From: Oscillospiraceae bacterium
Lineage (GTDB): Bacteria; Bacillota; Clostridia; Saccharofermentanales; Saccharofermentanaceae
Direction: 5' to 3'
Assembly (NCBI GenBank): GCA_902782125.1
Contig: CACZMA010000003.1
Coordinates: 23,429-87,428, forward strand
DNA: 64,000 nucleotides
The notes below the pieces were generated by a model, which was not told the origin of the DNA, did no database searches, and saw nothing but the letters and a program-made list of their open reading frames with translations. Positions 36,595-45,498 of the stretch are shown here, one piece after another. Within the stretch, counting starts at the first letter, position 1; each line of letters begins with the position of its first letter. A program made the translations under genes and the position numbers.

Positions 36595-37893
36595 TCACAG
36601 CAACGGCTTGGACTCGGACTCCTTGATCTCTATTCCCTCTGCTTCAAGTGCATCGAAGAAGATGCTGCTGTCAAAGGAAGCGGGAGAGAATACGCCGGGC
36701 TTCTTCCACTTATCAGCCGACATAAGCTTGACGGAAGCGATGATCGCAGTGCCCTCAAGGTATTCTTCCGCATCGACGCCGTACTTCTTGATGCAGTCTT
36801 CGTTATCGAGTTCTATGCTGTAACACTTCGTGATCTCTTTCTTGTCTTTCTCGCCGGTGATATAGATCTCGAGGACCCACTTGCCCTTGGAAGGTGCGGT
36901 CTTCTTGTCTCCGGTATCCTTCGATGCGTTCATCTTGGGAAGGACTTCCGCCACAAGATCTATGGGGGCAACGCTGACACCTCCGACCTTGACCGGCTTG
37001 TCAGAGAGCAGCCCGAGCGATCTTAAGAGCTCGATCTGATCTTCAGGTGCCTTGTGCACTGTCTTTACCGCGGGCTCCTGATACGGCTCGAAATACCTGA
37101 CACCTCCGACATCCGGGATCTCCTTCAGGAAGTCAGTAACGATCACGCTGTTTGCGACCGCAAGAGACTTGCCGGAACCGGCCTTGAGAGAATCCCTGTC
37201 AACTTCCTTGAGCTTGCCGCCTTCGAGGATGAATACCTTCTCGGAAGAGGCAGCCTTGTCCTTGGCCTCCTCCTTCTTGGTATCGCCTGAGACCTGAGCC
37301 GCCTTGATGTCTTCTGCGTACAGAGTCTCATCTACCACGGTCTCCTTGCCGCCTTCGGTCTTCTTGGGGACATCACCATTGATGCGGACTATGTCTATCT
37401 GCTTGACTTTATCGAAATCCTTCGCCGCGCACTTCCTCGCGATCGTCGAGATAACACCGGGCATTACTCCTGCACCGCAGACGGCAGTCTTCTTCGCTGC
37501 CTGAAACTGGCCGAACTTCTTGAACTGCTCAGACAGCAGGGATGTCGCGGTAGGTGCCGTAGGAACTCCGAAGAGCTTCCCGTCAAGATAATCCGCGCCG
37601 GCCTTCGAAGCCAGGTCCATCGCTCCGGGAGCAAGCTCTGCCGGAAGGAGATTGATAACGAGTTCGGGAGCTATGATCTTGATCATCAGCATCGCGCCTT
37701 CGACATTGGAGACATCGATACCGGAAGTGGTAACTCTTACTCCGCGGCTCTCGGCCATCTTCTTGAGCTCATCGCATTCCTGCTTGCGCTTTGAAGCGAG
37801 GCATATCCCCGTTGCTATAGTCCTGTCCTTGCATAATTCCATGAGCAGGCGCTTTGTAATGTCATTACAGCCGAGGATCAATAGTCTCTTCAT
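36595..37893 (-). CDS. Saccharopine dehydrogenase-like Rossmann protein
   Basis: 432 residues. The N-terminus is a Rossmann fold (LLILGCNDITKRLLMELC), continuing with VINLLPAELAPGAMDLA and the conserved CGAGVMPGVISTIAR segment of saccharopine dehydrogenase/carboxynorspermidine-type reductases. Residues ~200-235 are a Lys/Glu/Ala/Asp-rich stretch (DTKKEEAKDKAASSEK) that looks like an inserted disordered loop, and another Lys/Thr-rich patch lies near 330. It is an amino-acid oxidoreductase of unknown substrate; true lysine pathway enzymes differ in the C-terminal domain. A gap of 28 bases separates it from the PAS-GGDEF gene on the same strand. Confidence 0.75.
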   Translation of the reverse strand: MKRLLILGCNDITKRLLMELCKDRTIATGICLASKRKQECDELKKMAESRGVRVTTSGIDVSNVEGAMLMIKIIAPELVINLLPAELAPGAMDLASKAGADYLDGKLFGVPTAPTATSLLSEQFKKFGQFQAAKKTAVCGAGVMPGVISTIARKCAAKDFDKVKQIDIVRINGDVPKKTEGGKETVVDETLYAEDIKAAQVSGDTKKEEAKDKAASSEKVFILEGGKLKEVDRDSLKAGSGKSLAVANSVIVTDFLKEIPDVGGVRYFEPYQEPAVKTVHKAPEDQIELLRSLGLLSDKPVKVGGVSVAPIDLVAEVLPKMNASKDTGDKKTAPSKGKWVLEIYITGEKDKKEITKCYSIELDNEDCIKKYGVDAEEYLEGTAIIASVKLMSADKWKKPGVFSPASFDSSIFFDALEAEGIEIKESESKPLL

Positions 37894-38136
37894 GGTATGT
37901 GCTGCCGGGCCTTTCCGTTACTCTTTAATAATTACTGATATATTTTACTTTGCTATGTCCAAATCGGCAATTGCAAAATGATGAGGATTTTGATTATTTT
38001 TGTGTGTATCGGACCAATGTGCATAACCGCAAGGGATTTTGGCCTTTAGTTTTTGAATAATTGATGGTTTGCCGTTTGATGTATATGAGGTTAAGATTAG
38101 ACAGGTGACAAAACCAAACCTAAGGAGTGTAAGATT

Positions 38137-38925
38137 ATGAAGACATTAACAAGCAAGATCCTTTCTGCTGTTCTTACAGGAGCTCTCGCTCTCGGAATAG
38201 CAGGATGCGCTCAGCCTGCGGCAAGCAATGACAACGGTCTTAAGACAGTTGAAGCAGGCAAACTCACAATGGCGACCAACGCTTTCTTCCCTCCCTATGA
38301 GTACTATGAGGGTGAGGACATCGTAGGTATCGATGCAGAGATCGCTCAGGCAGTTGCCGATAAGCTCGGACTTGAGCTCGTTATCGAAGATACCGAGTTC
38401 GATTCCATCATCGTAGGCGTTCAGTCGGGCAAGTATGACATCGGCTGCGCAGGCATGACGATCACTGAAGAGAGACTTCAGTCCGTCAACTTCACACAGC
38501 CCTACGCTACAGGCATCCAGTCTGTAATCGTTCCCGAAGATTCCGAGATCACTGATGTTGATACTCTTCTCGCGGGCGACTACATCGTCGGCGTTCAGAC
38601 AGGTACAACAGGCGATATCTACATGACAGATGATATCGGTGAAGCAAGAGTTGACCGTTACCAGAAGGGTAACGATGCGATCGTAGCCCTCACAAGCGGC
38701 AAGGTTGATGCTGTAGTCATCGACAACGAGCCTGCAAAGGCTTTCGTTGCTGCAAACGAAGGTCTTAAGATCCTTGATACGGCTTATGCCGAAGAGGAAT
38801 ACGCTATGTGCCTCAACAAGGACAACGAAGAGCTTCTCAACGCTATCAACCAGGCTCTCGACGAGCTCAAGAAGGACGGCACCATCGATGCCATCGTTGC
38901 AAAGTACATCCCTGCTGAGGGCTGA
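38137..38925 (+). CDS. Amino-acid ABC transporter substrate-binding lipoprotein
   Basis: 262 residues. The signal peptide ends in the lipobox LGIAGC (residue ~24). The rest is a family 3 solute-binding protein: LTMATNAFFPPYEYYEG, IVGIDAEIAQAVADKLG, IVGVQTGTTGDIY. It should bind polar amino acids such as cystine, glutamine or histidine at the cell surface and pass them to the permease encoded next. A strong intrinsic terminator lies between this gene and the permease gene, giving excess binding protein relative to the membrane parts. AAGGAG lies before the ATG. Confidence 0.93.
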   Translation: MKTLTSKILSAVLTGALALGIAGCAQPAASNDNGLKTVEAGKLTMATNAFFPPYEYYEGEDIVGIDAEIAQAVADKLGLELVIEDTEFDSIIVGVQSGKYDIGCAGMTITEERLQSVNFTQPYATGIQSVIVPEDSEITDVDTLLAGDYIVGVQTGTTGDIYMTDDIGEARVDRYQKGNDAIVALTSGKVDAVVIDNEPAKAFVAANEGLKILDTAYAEEEYAMCLNKDNEELLNAINQALDELKKDGTIDAIVAKYIPAEG

Positions 38926-38954
38926 TACTTAGCAATTCAAGCTTAAATTTGAAT

Positions 38955-38996
38955 AAAGGACGGAAAAGACACTTTATTTCCGTCCTTTTTCTTTTT
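38955..38996 (+). terminator. Strong intrinsic terminator between binding protein and permease genes
   Basis: AAAGGACGGAAA (38955-38966) pairs perfectly over 12 bp with TTTCCGTCCTTT (38977-38988) around a 10-base loop, followed by TTTTTCTTTTT. Partial read-through would set the usual high ratio of binding protein to permease. Confidence 0.95.
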
Positions 38997-39039
38997 ATAA
39001 TATTGTTTTCGACTGAATAAACACTTAGGAGACGGTCTG

Positions 39040-39990
39040 ATGATCGAAGAAGAGGAACAGATAGACATAAAGGAGAACGAAGCTCCCCGCAAAAAACTGT
39101 TCACCATGGAGAAGAGCAGCAGGACTTCCATACTCTTCGCCATTCTGTGCCTGATCATATCGGCAGCGAGCGTCGGATATTCGATCCTTCTTCTCGTTGA
39201 TTATGATTATGCCATCCAGCTTCTCCGCTTCTATACCGACAGCGGTGCAGGCAAGGCTATCCTCGGATGGCTCATGGATCTCAATGCTCAGATCAAGCTC
39301 AACTTTGTCGACAAGGACAGATTTACCACATATATCCTGAGCGGTCTCGGCATAACTTTTACAGTTACGTTCTTTGCCACGCTCATCGGCATATTCCTGG
39401 GTGTCATCGTCGCTACGATCCGCTCCTCTCATGATAAGCTGGCAGAAGAACTCCGCCCCGGACTCGGCACATCGGTCCTGAATTTTCTGAATGCCGTATG
39501 CAAGATCTATCTCACGGTCATCCGCGGAACACCTACGGTAGTTCAGCTCATGATTGCTTACTTTATCATCTTTGCCGCATCCAATAACAAGATCCTTATC
39601 GCCATACTCGCATTCGGCATCAATTCAGGCGCATATGTGGCGGAGATCATCCGAAGCGGCATCATGAGCGTCGATCCCGGACAGTTCGAAGCGGGAAGAT
39701 CCCTGGGCTTCAACTATGTCCAGACGATGATCCACATCATCATTCCGCAGGCATTCAAGGCAGTGCTTCCGGCTCTTGCAAACGAATTTATCGTGCTCAT
39801 CAAGGAGACATCCGTCTCAGGTTATGTCGGTCTTCAGGATCTTACCAAGGGCGGCGACATTATCAGATCACAGACTTATTCGGCATTCCTTCCTCTTATA
39901 CTGGTTGCCGCTATCTATCTTGTTATCGTAATGTTCTTCACCAAGTTGGTATCTCTGCTCGAAGGGAGGCTGAGGAACAGTGAGCGTTAA
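39040..39990 (+). CDS. Amino-acid ABC transporter permease
   Basis: 316 residues. A charged cytosolic N-terminal tail (~30 residues) precedes about five or six membrane segments. The His/Glu/Gln/Arg permease signature and EAA loop are present ([34 protein letters not shown]). An insertion of about 60 residues between the first and second membrane segments ([21 protein letters not shown] and following) is longer than in small glutamine permeases. The gene overlaps the ATPase gene by 11 bases. RBS AGGAG eight bases upstream of the ATG. Confidence 0.93.
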   Translation: MIEEEEQIDIKENEAPRKKLFTMEKSSRTSILFAILCLIISAASVGYSILLLVDYDYAIQLLRFYTDSGAGKAILGWLMDLNAQIKLNFVDKDRFTTYILSGLGITFTVTFFATLIGIFLGVIVATIRSSHDKLAEELRPGLGTSVLNFLNAVCKIYLTVIRGTPTVVQLMIAYFIIFAASNNKILIAILAFGINSGAYVAEIIRSGIMSVDPGQFEAGRSLGFNYVQTMIHIIIPQAFKAVLPALANEFIVLIKETSVSGYVGLQDLTKGGDIIRSQTYSAFLPLILVAAIYLVIVMFFTKLVSLLEGRLRNSER

Positions 39991-40732
39991 CCAGGGAGAA
40001 GTCCTTATATCCGTAAAGGATCTCAAGAAGTATTACAACGGCGGTGAGATCCACGCACTCGACGGAGTGTCCAATGACATCCGCAAGGGTGAGGTGGTCG
40101 TGATCATCGGACCTTCAGGTTCAGGCAAGTCAACATTCCTGAGATCTCTTAATCTGCTCGAGCGTCCCACCGAAGGAACCATCACCTTTGACGGTGTTGA
40201 CATAACTTCGCCCGACAACGACATCAATAAGCTGCGTCAGAATATGGGAATGGTGTTCCAGCACTTCAATCTCTTCCCTCACCTGACCATCCTGCGTAAT
40301 ATGACGATCGCACCCATGAAGCTTAACAAGCTCTCCAAGGAAGATGCCGAGAATAAGGCTCTCGAACTCCTGGACAGGGTAGGTCTCAAAGACCGTGCGA
40401 ATTCTTATCCTTCACAGCTGTCCGGCGGACAGAAGCAGAGGATCGCCATTGTAAGGGCTCTTGCGATGGATCCTGAGGTAATGCTTTTCGACGAGCCTAC
40501 GAGTGCGTTGGACCCCGAGATGGTCGGAGAAGTACTCGAGGTCATGAAGCAGCTTGCCAAGGAAGGCATGACCATGGTCTGCGTTACACACGAGATGGGA
40601 TTCGCGAGAGAAGTCGGAACCAGGGTCATCTTCATGGATGAAGGCAGGATCATCGAGGAGAATACTCCCGAACAGATATTTACCAACCCTCAGAACGAGC
40701 GTCTCAAGTCGTTCCTGCAGAAGGTGCTCTGA
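39980..40732 (+). CDS. Amino-acid ABC transporter ATPase (GlnQ type)
   Basis: 250 residues. Walker A is GPSGSGKST, the Q loop [14 protein letters not shown], the signature LSGGQKQR, Walker [13 protein letters not shown], and the switch His in [10 protein letters not shown]. All are as in polar amino-acid importers. The start is a GTG at 39980-39982, inside the permease gene end, so translation is coupled. It powers the importer formed with the preceding permease and lipoprotein. Confidence 0.95.
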   Translation: MSVNQGEVLISVKDLKKYYNGGEIHALDGVSNDIRKGEVVVIIGPSGSGKSTFLRSLNLLERPTEGTITFDGVDITSPDNDINKLRQNMGMVFQHFNLFPHLTILRNMTIAPMKLNKLSKEDAENKALELLDRVGLKDRANSYPSQLSGGQKQRIAIVRALAMDPEVMLFDEPTSALDPEMVGEVLEVMKQLAKEGMTMVCVTHEMGFAREVGTRVIFMDEGRIIEENTPEQIFTNPQNERLKSFLQKVL

Positions 40733-41022
40733 TGGCAGATAAAGCAGGTAAGCCATATGCCATAGCGAGCCTCGTGCTCGGGATCGCAGGACTGCTGTTC
40801 CTCGGCGGAAGTTATGCTTCTGCACTCTCCGTCATCTTCGGCATAGCAGGAATGATCTGTTCGCGTTCGGCACGCAGGGAAGGTTATGCAAGGGGCATAT
40901 ACAGCGCGGGAAGATGGCTCGATGTTGCATCGATCGCAGCAGGCCTCATCGTTCTTGTCTGTTCGATCATCTTCAAGTTCTCTCTGATATCGATACTGGT
41001 ATCTATCTTCAGCGGACTCTAA
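40732..41022 (+). CDS. Small membrane protein (DUF4190-like)
   Basis: 96 residues with two long hydrophobic segments (ASLVLGIAGLLFLGGSY and then SIAAGLIVLVCSIIF). The central AGMICSRSARREGYARGIYSAGRWL follows the pattern of DUF4190 membrane proteins. The ATG overlaps the ATPase stop by one base, so it is the last gene of the transporter operon. Its function is unknown; an accessory role is possible. The stop overlaps the convergent trmL gene by four bases. Confidence 0.7.
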   Translation: MADKAGKPYAIASLVLGIAGLLFLGGSYASALSVIFGIAGMICSRSARREGYARGIYSAGRWLDVASIAAGLIVLVCSIIFKFSLISILVSIFSGL

Positions 41023-41582
41023 TTCTTACCGGCCTTCAGCGTCTCATCGTAGGAATAGCCTTCCAGATAATCCGCGCCCTTCTGTACCTCTTCAGCTGAG
41101 AGTCCCGGATACCCCGTCTGTCTCATTACTTCATAGATAACGACTGCCGCGGCATTGGACAGATTCAGACATCTGCATTCTGCCGTCATGGGTATGCGGA
41201 AACACCTTTCCATATTGGACCTTAATATCTCCGGCGGGATGCCCGTGCTCTCCTTGCCGAAGATCAGGTATATCTTCTTGTCTTCGGGGATCTCTCCGAA
41301 AGCTATCTCTGACGGCGCCTTCCTGCCGTATCTTGTCATGAAGAAAAACTCTCCCTCACCGGAGCGTTCAAGGAAGTCCTGATAACTGTCATGGAGCTCG
41401 TAGTCCGCCCATGTGATGTGGTTCGTGGTAGAACGCCTGAATACGGGACTGTCAATGTCAAAGCCGATGGGCCTGATGATGTGAAGCCCGCAGCCGAACG
41501 CCACGCAGCTTCGCATGATGTTGCCCGTGTTCTGAGGTATCTCAGGCTCAAAAAGGACTACATTAACCCGCTTGTCCGTCAT
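41019..41582 (-). CDS. trmL: tRNA (cytidine/uridine-34-2'-O)-methyltransferase
   Basis: 187 residues of the small SPOUT family. NIVLFEPEIPQNTGNI-like start (VVLFEPEIPQNTGNIMR), then KIYLIFGKESTGIP and MTAECRCLNLSNAAAVVIYE at the knotted SAM-binding C-terminus. It methylates the ribose of the wobble nucleotide of leucine tRNAs. The start overlaps the stop of the upstream phosphate transporter gene by four bases. Length and motifs match TrmL/YibK closely. Confidence 0.94.
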   Translation of the reverse strand: MTDKRVNVVLFEPEIPQNTGNIMRSCVAFGCGLHIIRPIGFDIDSPVFRRSTTNHITWADYELHDSYQDFLERSGEGEFFFMTRYGRKAPSEIAFGEIPEDKKIYLIFGKESTGIPPEILRSNMERCFRIPMTAECRCLNLSNAAAVVIYEVMRQTGYPGLSAEEVQKGADYLEGYSYDETLKAGKN

Positions 41583-43285
41583 GCCGTTGCAGTTGACTCG
41601 GCAGGCTCGGCCTTGACCTTGACAGCCTCTATGCCGAAGGACTTGACGTTACTCTCGGCAGCAGCCTCAGCGACATTGAGCATGTGGTCTCCGAGTCTCT
41701 CGAAGTCCGTAAGCATCTCAGAGTATACGACGCAGGCTTCGCCCGAGCATACACCGGACTTGAGGCGCTCGAGCTGGTGCTCTCTGTAATCGTCTGTCAT
41801 GTCATCGATCTTCTGCTCGATCTGAGCCATCCTGATATGAACGGAATTAGGTTTGGTGCCGATGAGAGTAGCATACGCTTCCTCTGTGATCTTCATCATC
41901 TCCCTGACTTCAGCCTGTGCTTTGTCAGAGAGCCTGAGTCCCTTATCTTCAAGCAGGTTCGCGTAGCCTGCAATGTTGGTGGCATGGTCTCCCATTCGCT
42001 CGATGTTGCCGGTGATCTTGAACAGGGCACTCATCGTTAAGGCATCTTCTTCTTCGAGATCGAATACCATGATGTGGGAGATATAGAATGAGATCTCCTT
42101 ATTGAGATAGTCGATATATTCCTCAGTCTGGTTGATCTCGTTCTGGATATCTTCATTGTTGTCGAGGACTGCAGCAAAGCTCTTCTGTACATTGCCGCCT
42201 GCCATGACCAGCATTCTTCCGATCTCGTTTGCAAGGGCCTTGATCAGTGCCTGGACACCGATCGAGAGATTCGGAGAGAGCATGTTGGGGTTAAGGTACT
42301 TAAGATATCTGACGCCCTCGGCATCTCCGCCCTTGTCAGGCAGGATAACATTAACGAGCTTGACGATGAGTCCGCCGCAGGGGAGCAGCAGAGCCGTGGA
42401 TACAAGGTTGAATACGAGGTGCATGTTAGCAAACTGTCTTGCGACATCATCAGGGCTCAAGGATCTGACTAGTCCCGCCACCGGGAAGATGAACGCAGCT
42501 ATGCTGAATACAACCGTTCCTATTACATTAAACAACAGATGCATCAGAGCTGCCCTCATGGCATTCCTCGATCCGCCTACCGCAGCGATCACCGCATGCA
42601 GACATGTGCCGATGTTAAGACCGAAGATGATGAACATTGCCTGCTCGAGAGAGATGAGGTCAGCACCTGCAGAGGACATAACGAGTGCCTGCAGGACACC
42701 GAGACCGCCGGCAGAGCTCTGGAAGATTACTACGAAGAGAACACCTACGAGGATCTCGAGAATGGGATTCTTAAGGTTGATAAACATATCCTTAACGATA
42801 TCTAATTCCGACAGCGGATCCATCGACGACGTCATCAGGTTCATACTGACGAAGATAAAGCCCAGAGCAGCGACTACTTCACTGATGCCTCTCATCTTCT
42901 TGTTCTTTACTATGAGACACATCAATACACCGATAAGTGCAAGGATGGCTGCGTAGTCACCGATCTTGAACGCAATGAGCTGTGATGTGATGTTCGTACC
43001 GATGTTGGCTCCCATGATTATCCAGAGAGCTTGATACAGATCCATGAGTCCGGCATTAACGAAGCCGATGACCATGACCGTGGTCGCAGTTGATGACTGA
43101 ATGAGAGCTGTTACACCCGCACCTATCGCGACACCAAGGAATCTGTTGCCGGTAAGCTTACCGAGAACAGTCTTCATCTTATCTCCGGCAACAGCCTCGA
43201 GGCTGCCGCTCATCATCTTAATACTGTATAGGAAGATCGCCATTCCCGAACAAAGTCCGAGCAACGCGGTTACAACACCATTCAT
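41579..43285 (-). CDS. Na+/phosphate cotransporter with C-terminal PhoU domain
   Basis: 568 residues. Two inverted NaPi-type repeats hold about eight membrane segments, with the repeat signature GAGVTALIQSSTATTVMVIGF and the second VIFQSSAGGLGVLQAL. They are followed by a cytosolic PhoU-like helical domain from ~residue 340 (ERMGDHATNIAGYA, then FERLGDHMLNVAEA). The family imports phosphate with sodium, and the PhoU domain probably gates it. GGAGG precedes the ATG, and a near-consensus promoter lies upstream. It may form a transcript with trmL (4-base overlap). Confidence 0.92.
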   Translation of the reverse strand: MNGVVTALLGLCSGMAIFLYSIKMMSGSLEAVAGDKMKTVLGKLTGNRFLGVAIGAGVTALIQSSTATTVMVIGFVNAGLMDLYQALWIIMGANIGTNITSQLIAFKIGDYAAILALIGVLMCLIVKNKKMRGISEVVAALGFIFVSMNLMTSSMDPLSELDIVKDMFINLKNPILEILVGVLFVVIFQSSAGGLGVLQALVMSSAGADLISLEQAMFIIFGLNIGTCLHAVIAAVGGSRNAMRAALMHLLFNVIGTVVFSIAAFIFPVAGLVRSLSPDDVARQFANMHLVFNLVSTALLLPCGGLIVKLVNVILPDKGGDAEGVRYLKYLNPNMLSPNLSIGVQALIKALANEIGRMLVMAGGNVQKSFAAVLDNNEDIQNEINQTEEYIDYLNKEISFYISHIMVFDLEEEDALTMSALFKITGNIERMGDHATNIAGYANLLEDKGLRLSDKAQAEVREMMKITEEAYATLIGTKPNSVHIRMAQIEQKIDDMTDDYREHQLERLKSGVCSGEACVVYSEMLTDFERLGDHMLNVAEAAAESNVKSFGIEAVKVKAEPAESTATA

Positions 43286-43309
43286 ACTGCCTTACCTCCA
43301 AACATATAA

Positions 43310-43338
43310 ATAATATTAAGTTGGAAGGGCATTGTCAA
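43310..43338 (-). promoter_or_regulatory. Near-consensus promoter for the phosphate cotransporter
   Basis: On the minus strand a perfect TTGACA (43333-43338) and TATTAT (43310-43315, five of six) are 17 bases apart, ~25 bases upstream of the ATG at 43285. This is the best sigma-A match in the window. Confidence 0.8.
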
Positions 43339-43525
43339 AGGAACAGGGATTAATATAGATGCAAATAAATATAATTATCCGCCGGACATATGGGACGTAT
43401 CACCTGTCAATAAAGAATGACATTTGCCGCGCTCCGTAAACACAGGTAATTCAGAAACTTATATAGAGCGTAATCTATATTTATTAATGCGGTATTTTAA
43501 TGTTCCGGGCAGTAAAATTAACAAA

Positions 43526-43951
43526 TCAATCAGCCAGGAAATCAATGGCTTCGATATAGCCTTCTATACCCTTGCCGATGACGGACTTAGAGCAGTAAGA
43601 AGATATATAAGACACCTTCCTGAAAGGCTCTCTCTCATCAATGTCGGTGATATGAACTTCGACCGCGGGGATGGATACCGCCTTGAGAGCATCAAGGATC
43701 GCCACAGACGTGTGAGTATATGCACCGGGGTTGATAACGATGCCGTCAGTGCCGTCAAAGAATGCGCCCTGGATGAAGTCCACCAGGTCACCTTCGTGAT
43801 TGCTCTGAAGACATTTGACTTCGATGTTCTTCTGCTCGCAGTGATCCTCGATCATCGTGATGAGATCATCATATGTCGTGCGGCCATACAGTTCCGGCTC
43901 TCTTATTCCGAGCATGTTAAGGTTGGGGCCGTTGATGACTAATATCTTCAT
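43526..43951 (-). CDS. aroQ: Type II 3-dehydroquinate dehydratase
   Basis: 141 residues, the size of the dodecameric type II enzyme. It begins ILVINGPNLNMLGIREPELYG and includes INPGAYTHTSVAILDAL and VEVHITDIDEREPFRK, carrying the flexible-loop Arg/Tyr and the catalytic His. It converts 3-dehydroquinate to 3-dehydroshikimate by the anti-elimination mechanism. It is the last gene of the aromatic operon; its ATG overlaps the stop of the three-domain gene by four bases. I find no intrinsic terminator after it, only an AT-rich hairpin. Confidence 0.96.
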   Translation of the reverse strand: MKILVINGPNLNMLGIREPELYGRTTYDDLITMIEDHCEQKNIEVKCLQSNHEGDLVDFIQGAFFDGTDGIVINPGAYTHTSVAILDALKAVSIPAVEVHITDIDEREPFRKVSYISSYCSKSVIGKGIEGYIEAIDFLAD

Positions 43952-45498
43952 GACAATCCGTCCTTCATCTTCTCTATGAGTTCCATGGCTGCGATACCTG
44001 CGCCGTCGGAATAAGATGCCTTGTCTTCGAAGCGCTCCAGGTGCAGCTTGTAATCACACCATGTCTCGTATGCTTCCTTGCGCTGGCTGTAGAGCTTCTC
44101 GACGCCGTGCTGTATCGATACCGGACGGTTGTGATCCGACAGGGTCGTAAGCGGCCTCTCAAGATAGATAACATTCGAATTGCATCTTACATAGAACTTG
44201 TTCTGTTCTCTTGTGACGATGCCGCCGCCGCATGAGATGACCAGTCCCGATGAAGGAAGCACTTCAGCTGCAACCGCCATCTCGTTCTCGCGGAATATGT
44301 CCTCGCCGAGACCTGATATGGCCTCTGCGGAAGTCATGCCGAACTTGTCTCTGTATGCGTAGTCGAGATCCACCATCTTACGTCCCGTAAGAAGTGCCAG
44401 ACGCTTGGCGAGAGTCGTCTTGCCTGACCCCGGCATGCCGATGAGAGTGATATTGCGCATGGACAGTTCGAGTCTGCTTATAACGCTCTCTATGAGCTTT
44501 CCGGCTTCAGCACCGATGTTCTCGGCACCGTCCTTATCACCTGCGAAGTATCTCGATGCCTTGTATGCCTGAGCGACGAGCATCGACAGGCCTCCTGCAG
44601 TCTTTATGCCGAGTTCTTCGGCATCCTGCAGGAATCTCGTTCTTGAAGGATTATAGATAAGATCCACGCATGCTTCAGCCTTCTCAAAACGGCTCAGATC
44701 TATGAGTCTCTTGTTAACATCAGGATACATTCCCGCAGGCGTGCAGTTGACTATGATCTCGGCATCTTTTGCCAGCTCATAGACGTTCTCATAGTTGACC
44801 TCTGAAGTTCTTCCGCATTGTACGATCCTGGATGCTCCGAGCTGCTGCAACGAGAACAGAACTGATGCCGCCGCCCCGCCGGTACCAAGTACGAGGACGT
44901 TCTTGCCTGCTGCATCAATTCCCTTACGCCCGAGCATATATGTAAAGCCGAAGCAGTCGGTGTTGTAACCGTAGGTCTTGCCGTCGTCACCAAAGACGAC
45001 CGTGTTGACACTGCCCGTGTCTTTCGCCGCATCGTCAACAACATCGCAGCGCGCATATGCTTCTCTCTTGTAGGGGATGGTAACATTGAATCCCTTGAAC
45101 ACGCCGCTGCCGAACAGTTCGTCGATCTCGTCTTCATTACGCTCTATCACGGAATAAGTATAAGAAGGGTCGAAGATGTTATGGATCATCGGAGAATATG
45201 TATGCGGCAGAGACTTTCCCAGAACTCCGAAAGCCGGTTTGTTCTGGTGGATCTTGGCATAACCCATGAGGTTACGGAAGAGGTCCTCTGCATAAGGGGC
45301 ACTCTCGAAGCCTGCTGCTTCCCTGATCTGTTTGAGCTTAACTTCTTCTCTTGCCGCGTCGAACACTTCAATCCCGTTCGCACGTTTGGCATTGCCTATC
45401 CGGCGGCTTACCGCGATCCTTCGCTCGAAGGCATCAAGAATGTCGCGGTCTATTGAATCGATCTCGATACGCAGCTTGTCAAGTTCATCCATGATCAA
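43948..45498 (-). CDS. Trifunctional chorismate mutase-shikimate dehydrogenase-shikimate kinase
   Basis: 516 residues with three enzymes in one chain. Residues ~4-85: AroQ-type chorismate mutase helix bundle (LDKLRIEIDSIDRDILDAFE, RR in the active site). Residues ~88-345: shikimate dehydrogenase, with the catalytic Lys in NVTIPYKREA (K144), Asp in YNTDCFGF (D181) and NADP site VLGTGGAA. Residues ~348-516: shikimate kinase, Walker A GMPGSGKTT (354-362), FRENE and ISCGGGIVTR. It supplies steps 4 and 5 of the shikimate pathway and the first step from chorismate to prephenate. Four-base overlaps with both neighbours. I see no frameshift and no lost key residue. Confidence 0.94.
   Translation of the reverse strand: MIMDELDKLRIEIDSIDRDILDAFERRIAVSRRIGNAKRANGIEVFDAAREEVKLKQIREAAGFESAPYAEDLFRNLMGYAKIHQNKPAFGVLGKSLPHTYSPMIHNIFDPSYTYSVIERNEDEIDELFGSGVFKGFNVTIPYKREAYARCDVVDDAAKDTGSVNTVVFGDDGKTYGYNTDCFGFTYMLGRKGIDAAGKNVLVLGTGGAAASVLFSLQQLGASRIVQCGRTSEVNYENVYELAKDAEIIVNCTPAGMYPDVNKRLIDLSRFEKAEACVDLIYNPSRTRFLQDAEELGIKTAGGLSMLVAQAYKASRYFAGDKDGAENIGAEAGKLIESVISRLELSMRNITLIGMPGSGKTTLAKRLALLTGRKMVDLDYAYRDKFGMTSAEAISGLGEDIFRENEMAVAAEVLPSSGLVISCGGGIVTREQNKFYVRCNSNVIYLERPLTTLSDHNRPVSIQHGVEKLYSQRKEAYETWCDYKLHLERFEDKASYSDGAGIAAMELIEKMKDGLS

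Noticed and set aside
43440..43500. Terminator for the aromatic operon at the ATATAGA/TCTATAT inverted repeat
   Set aside because: The stem is AT-only apart from one pair and lacks a T run on the minus strand.
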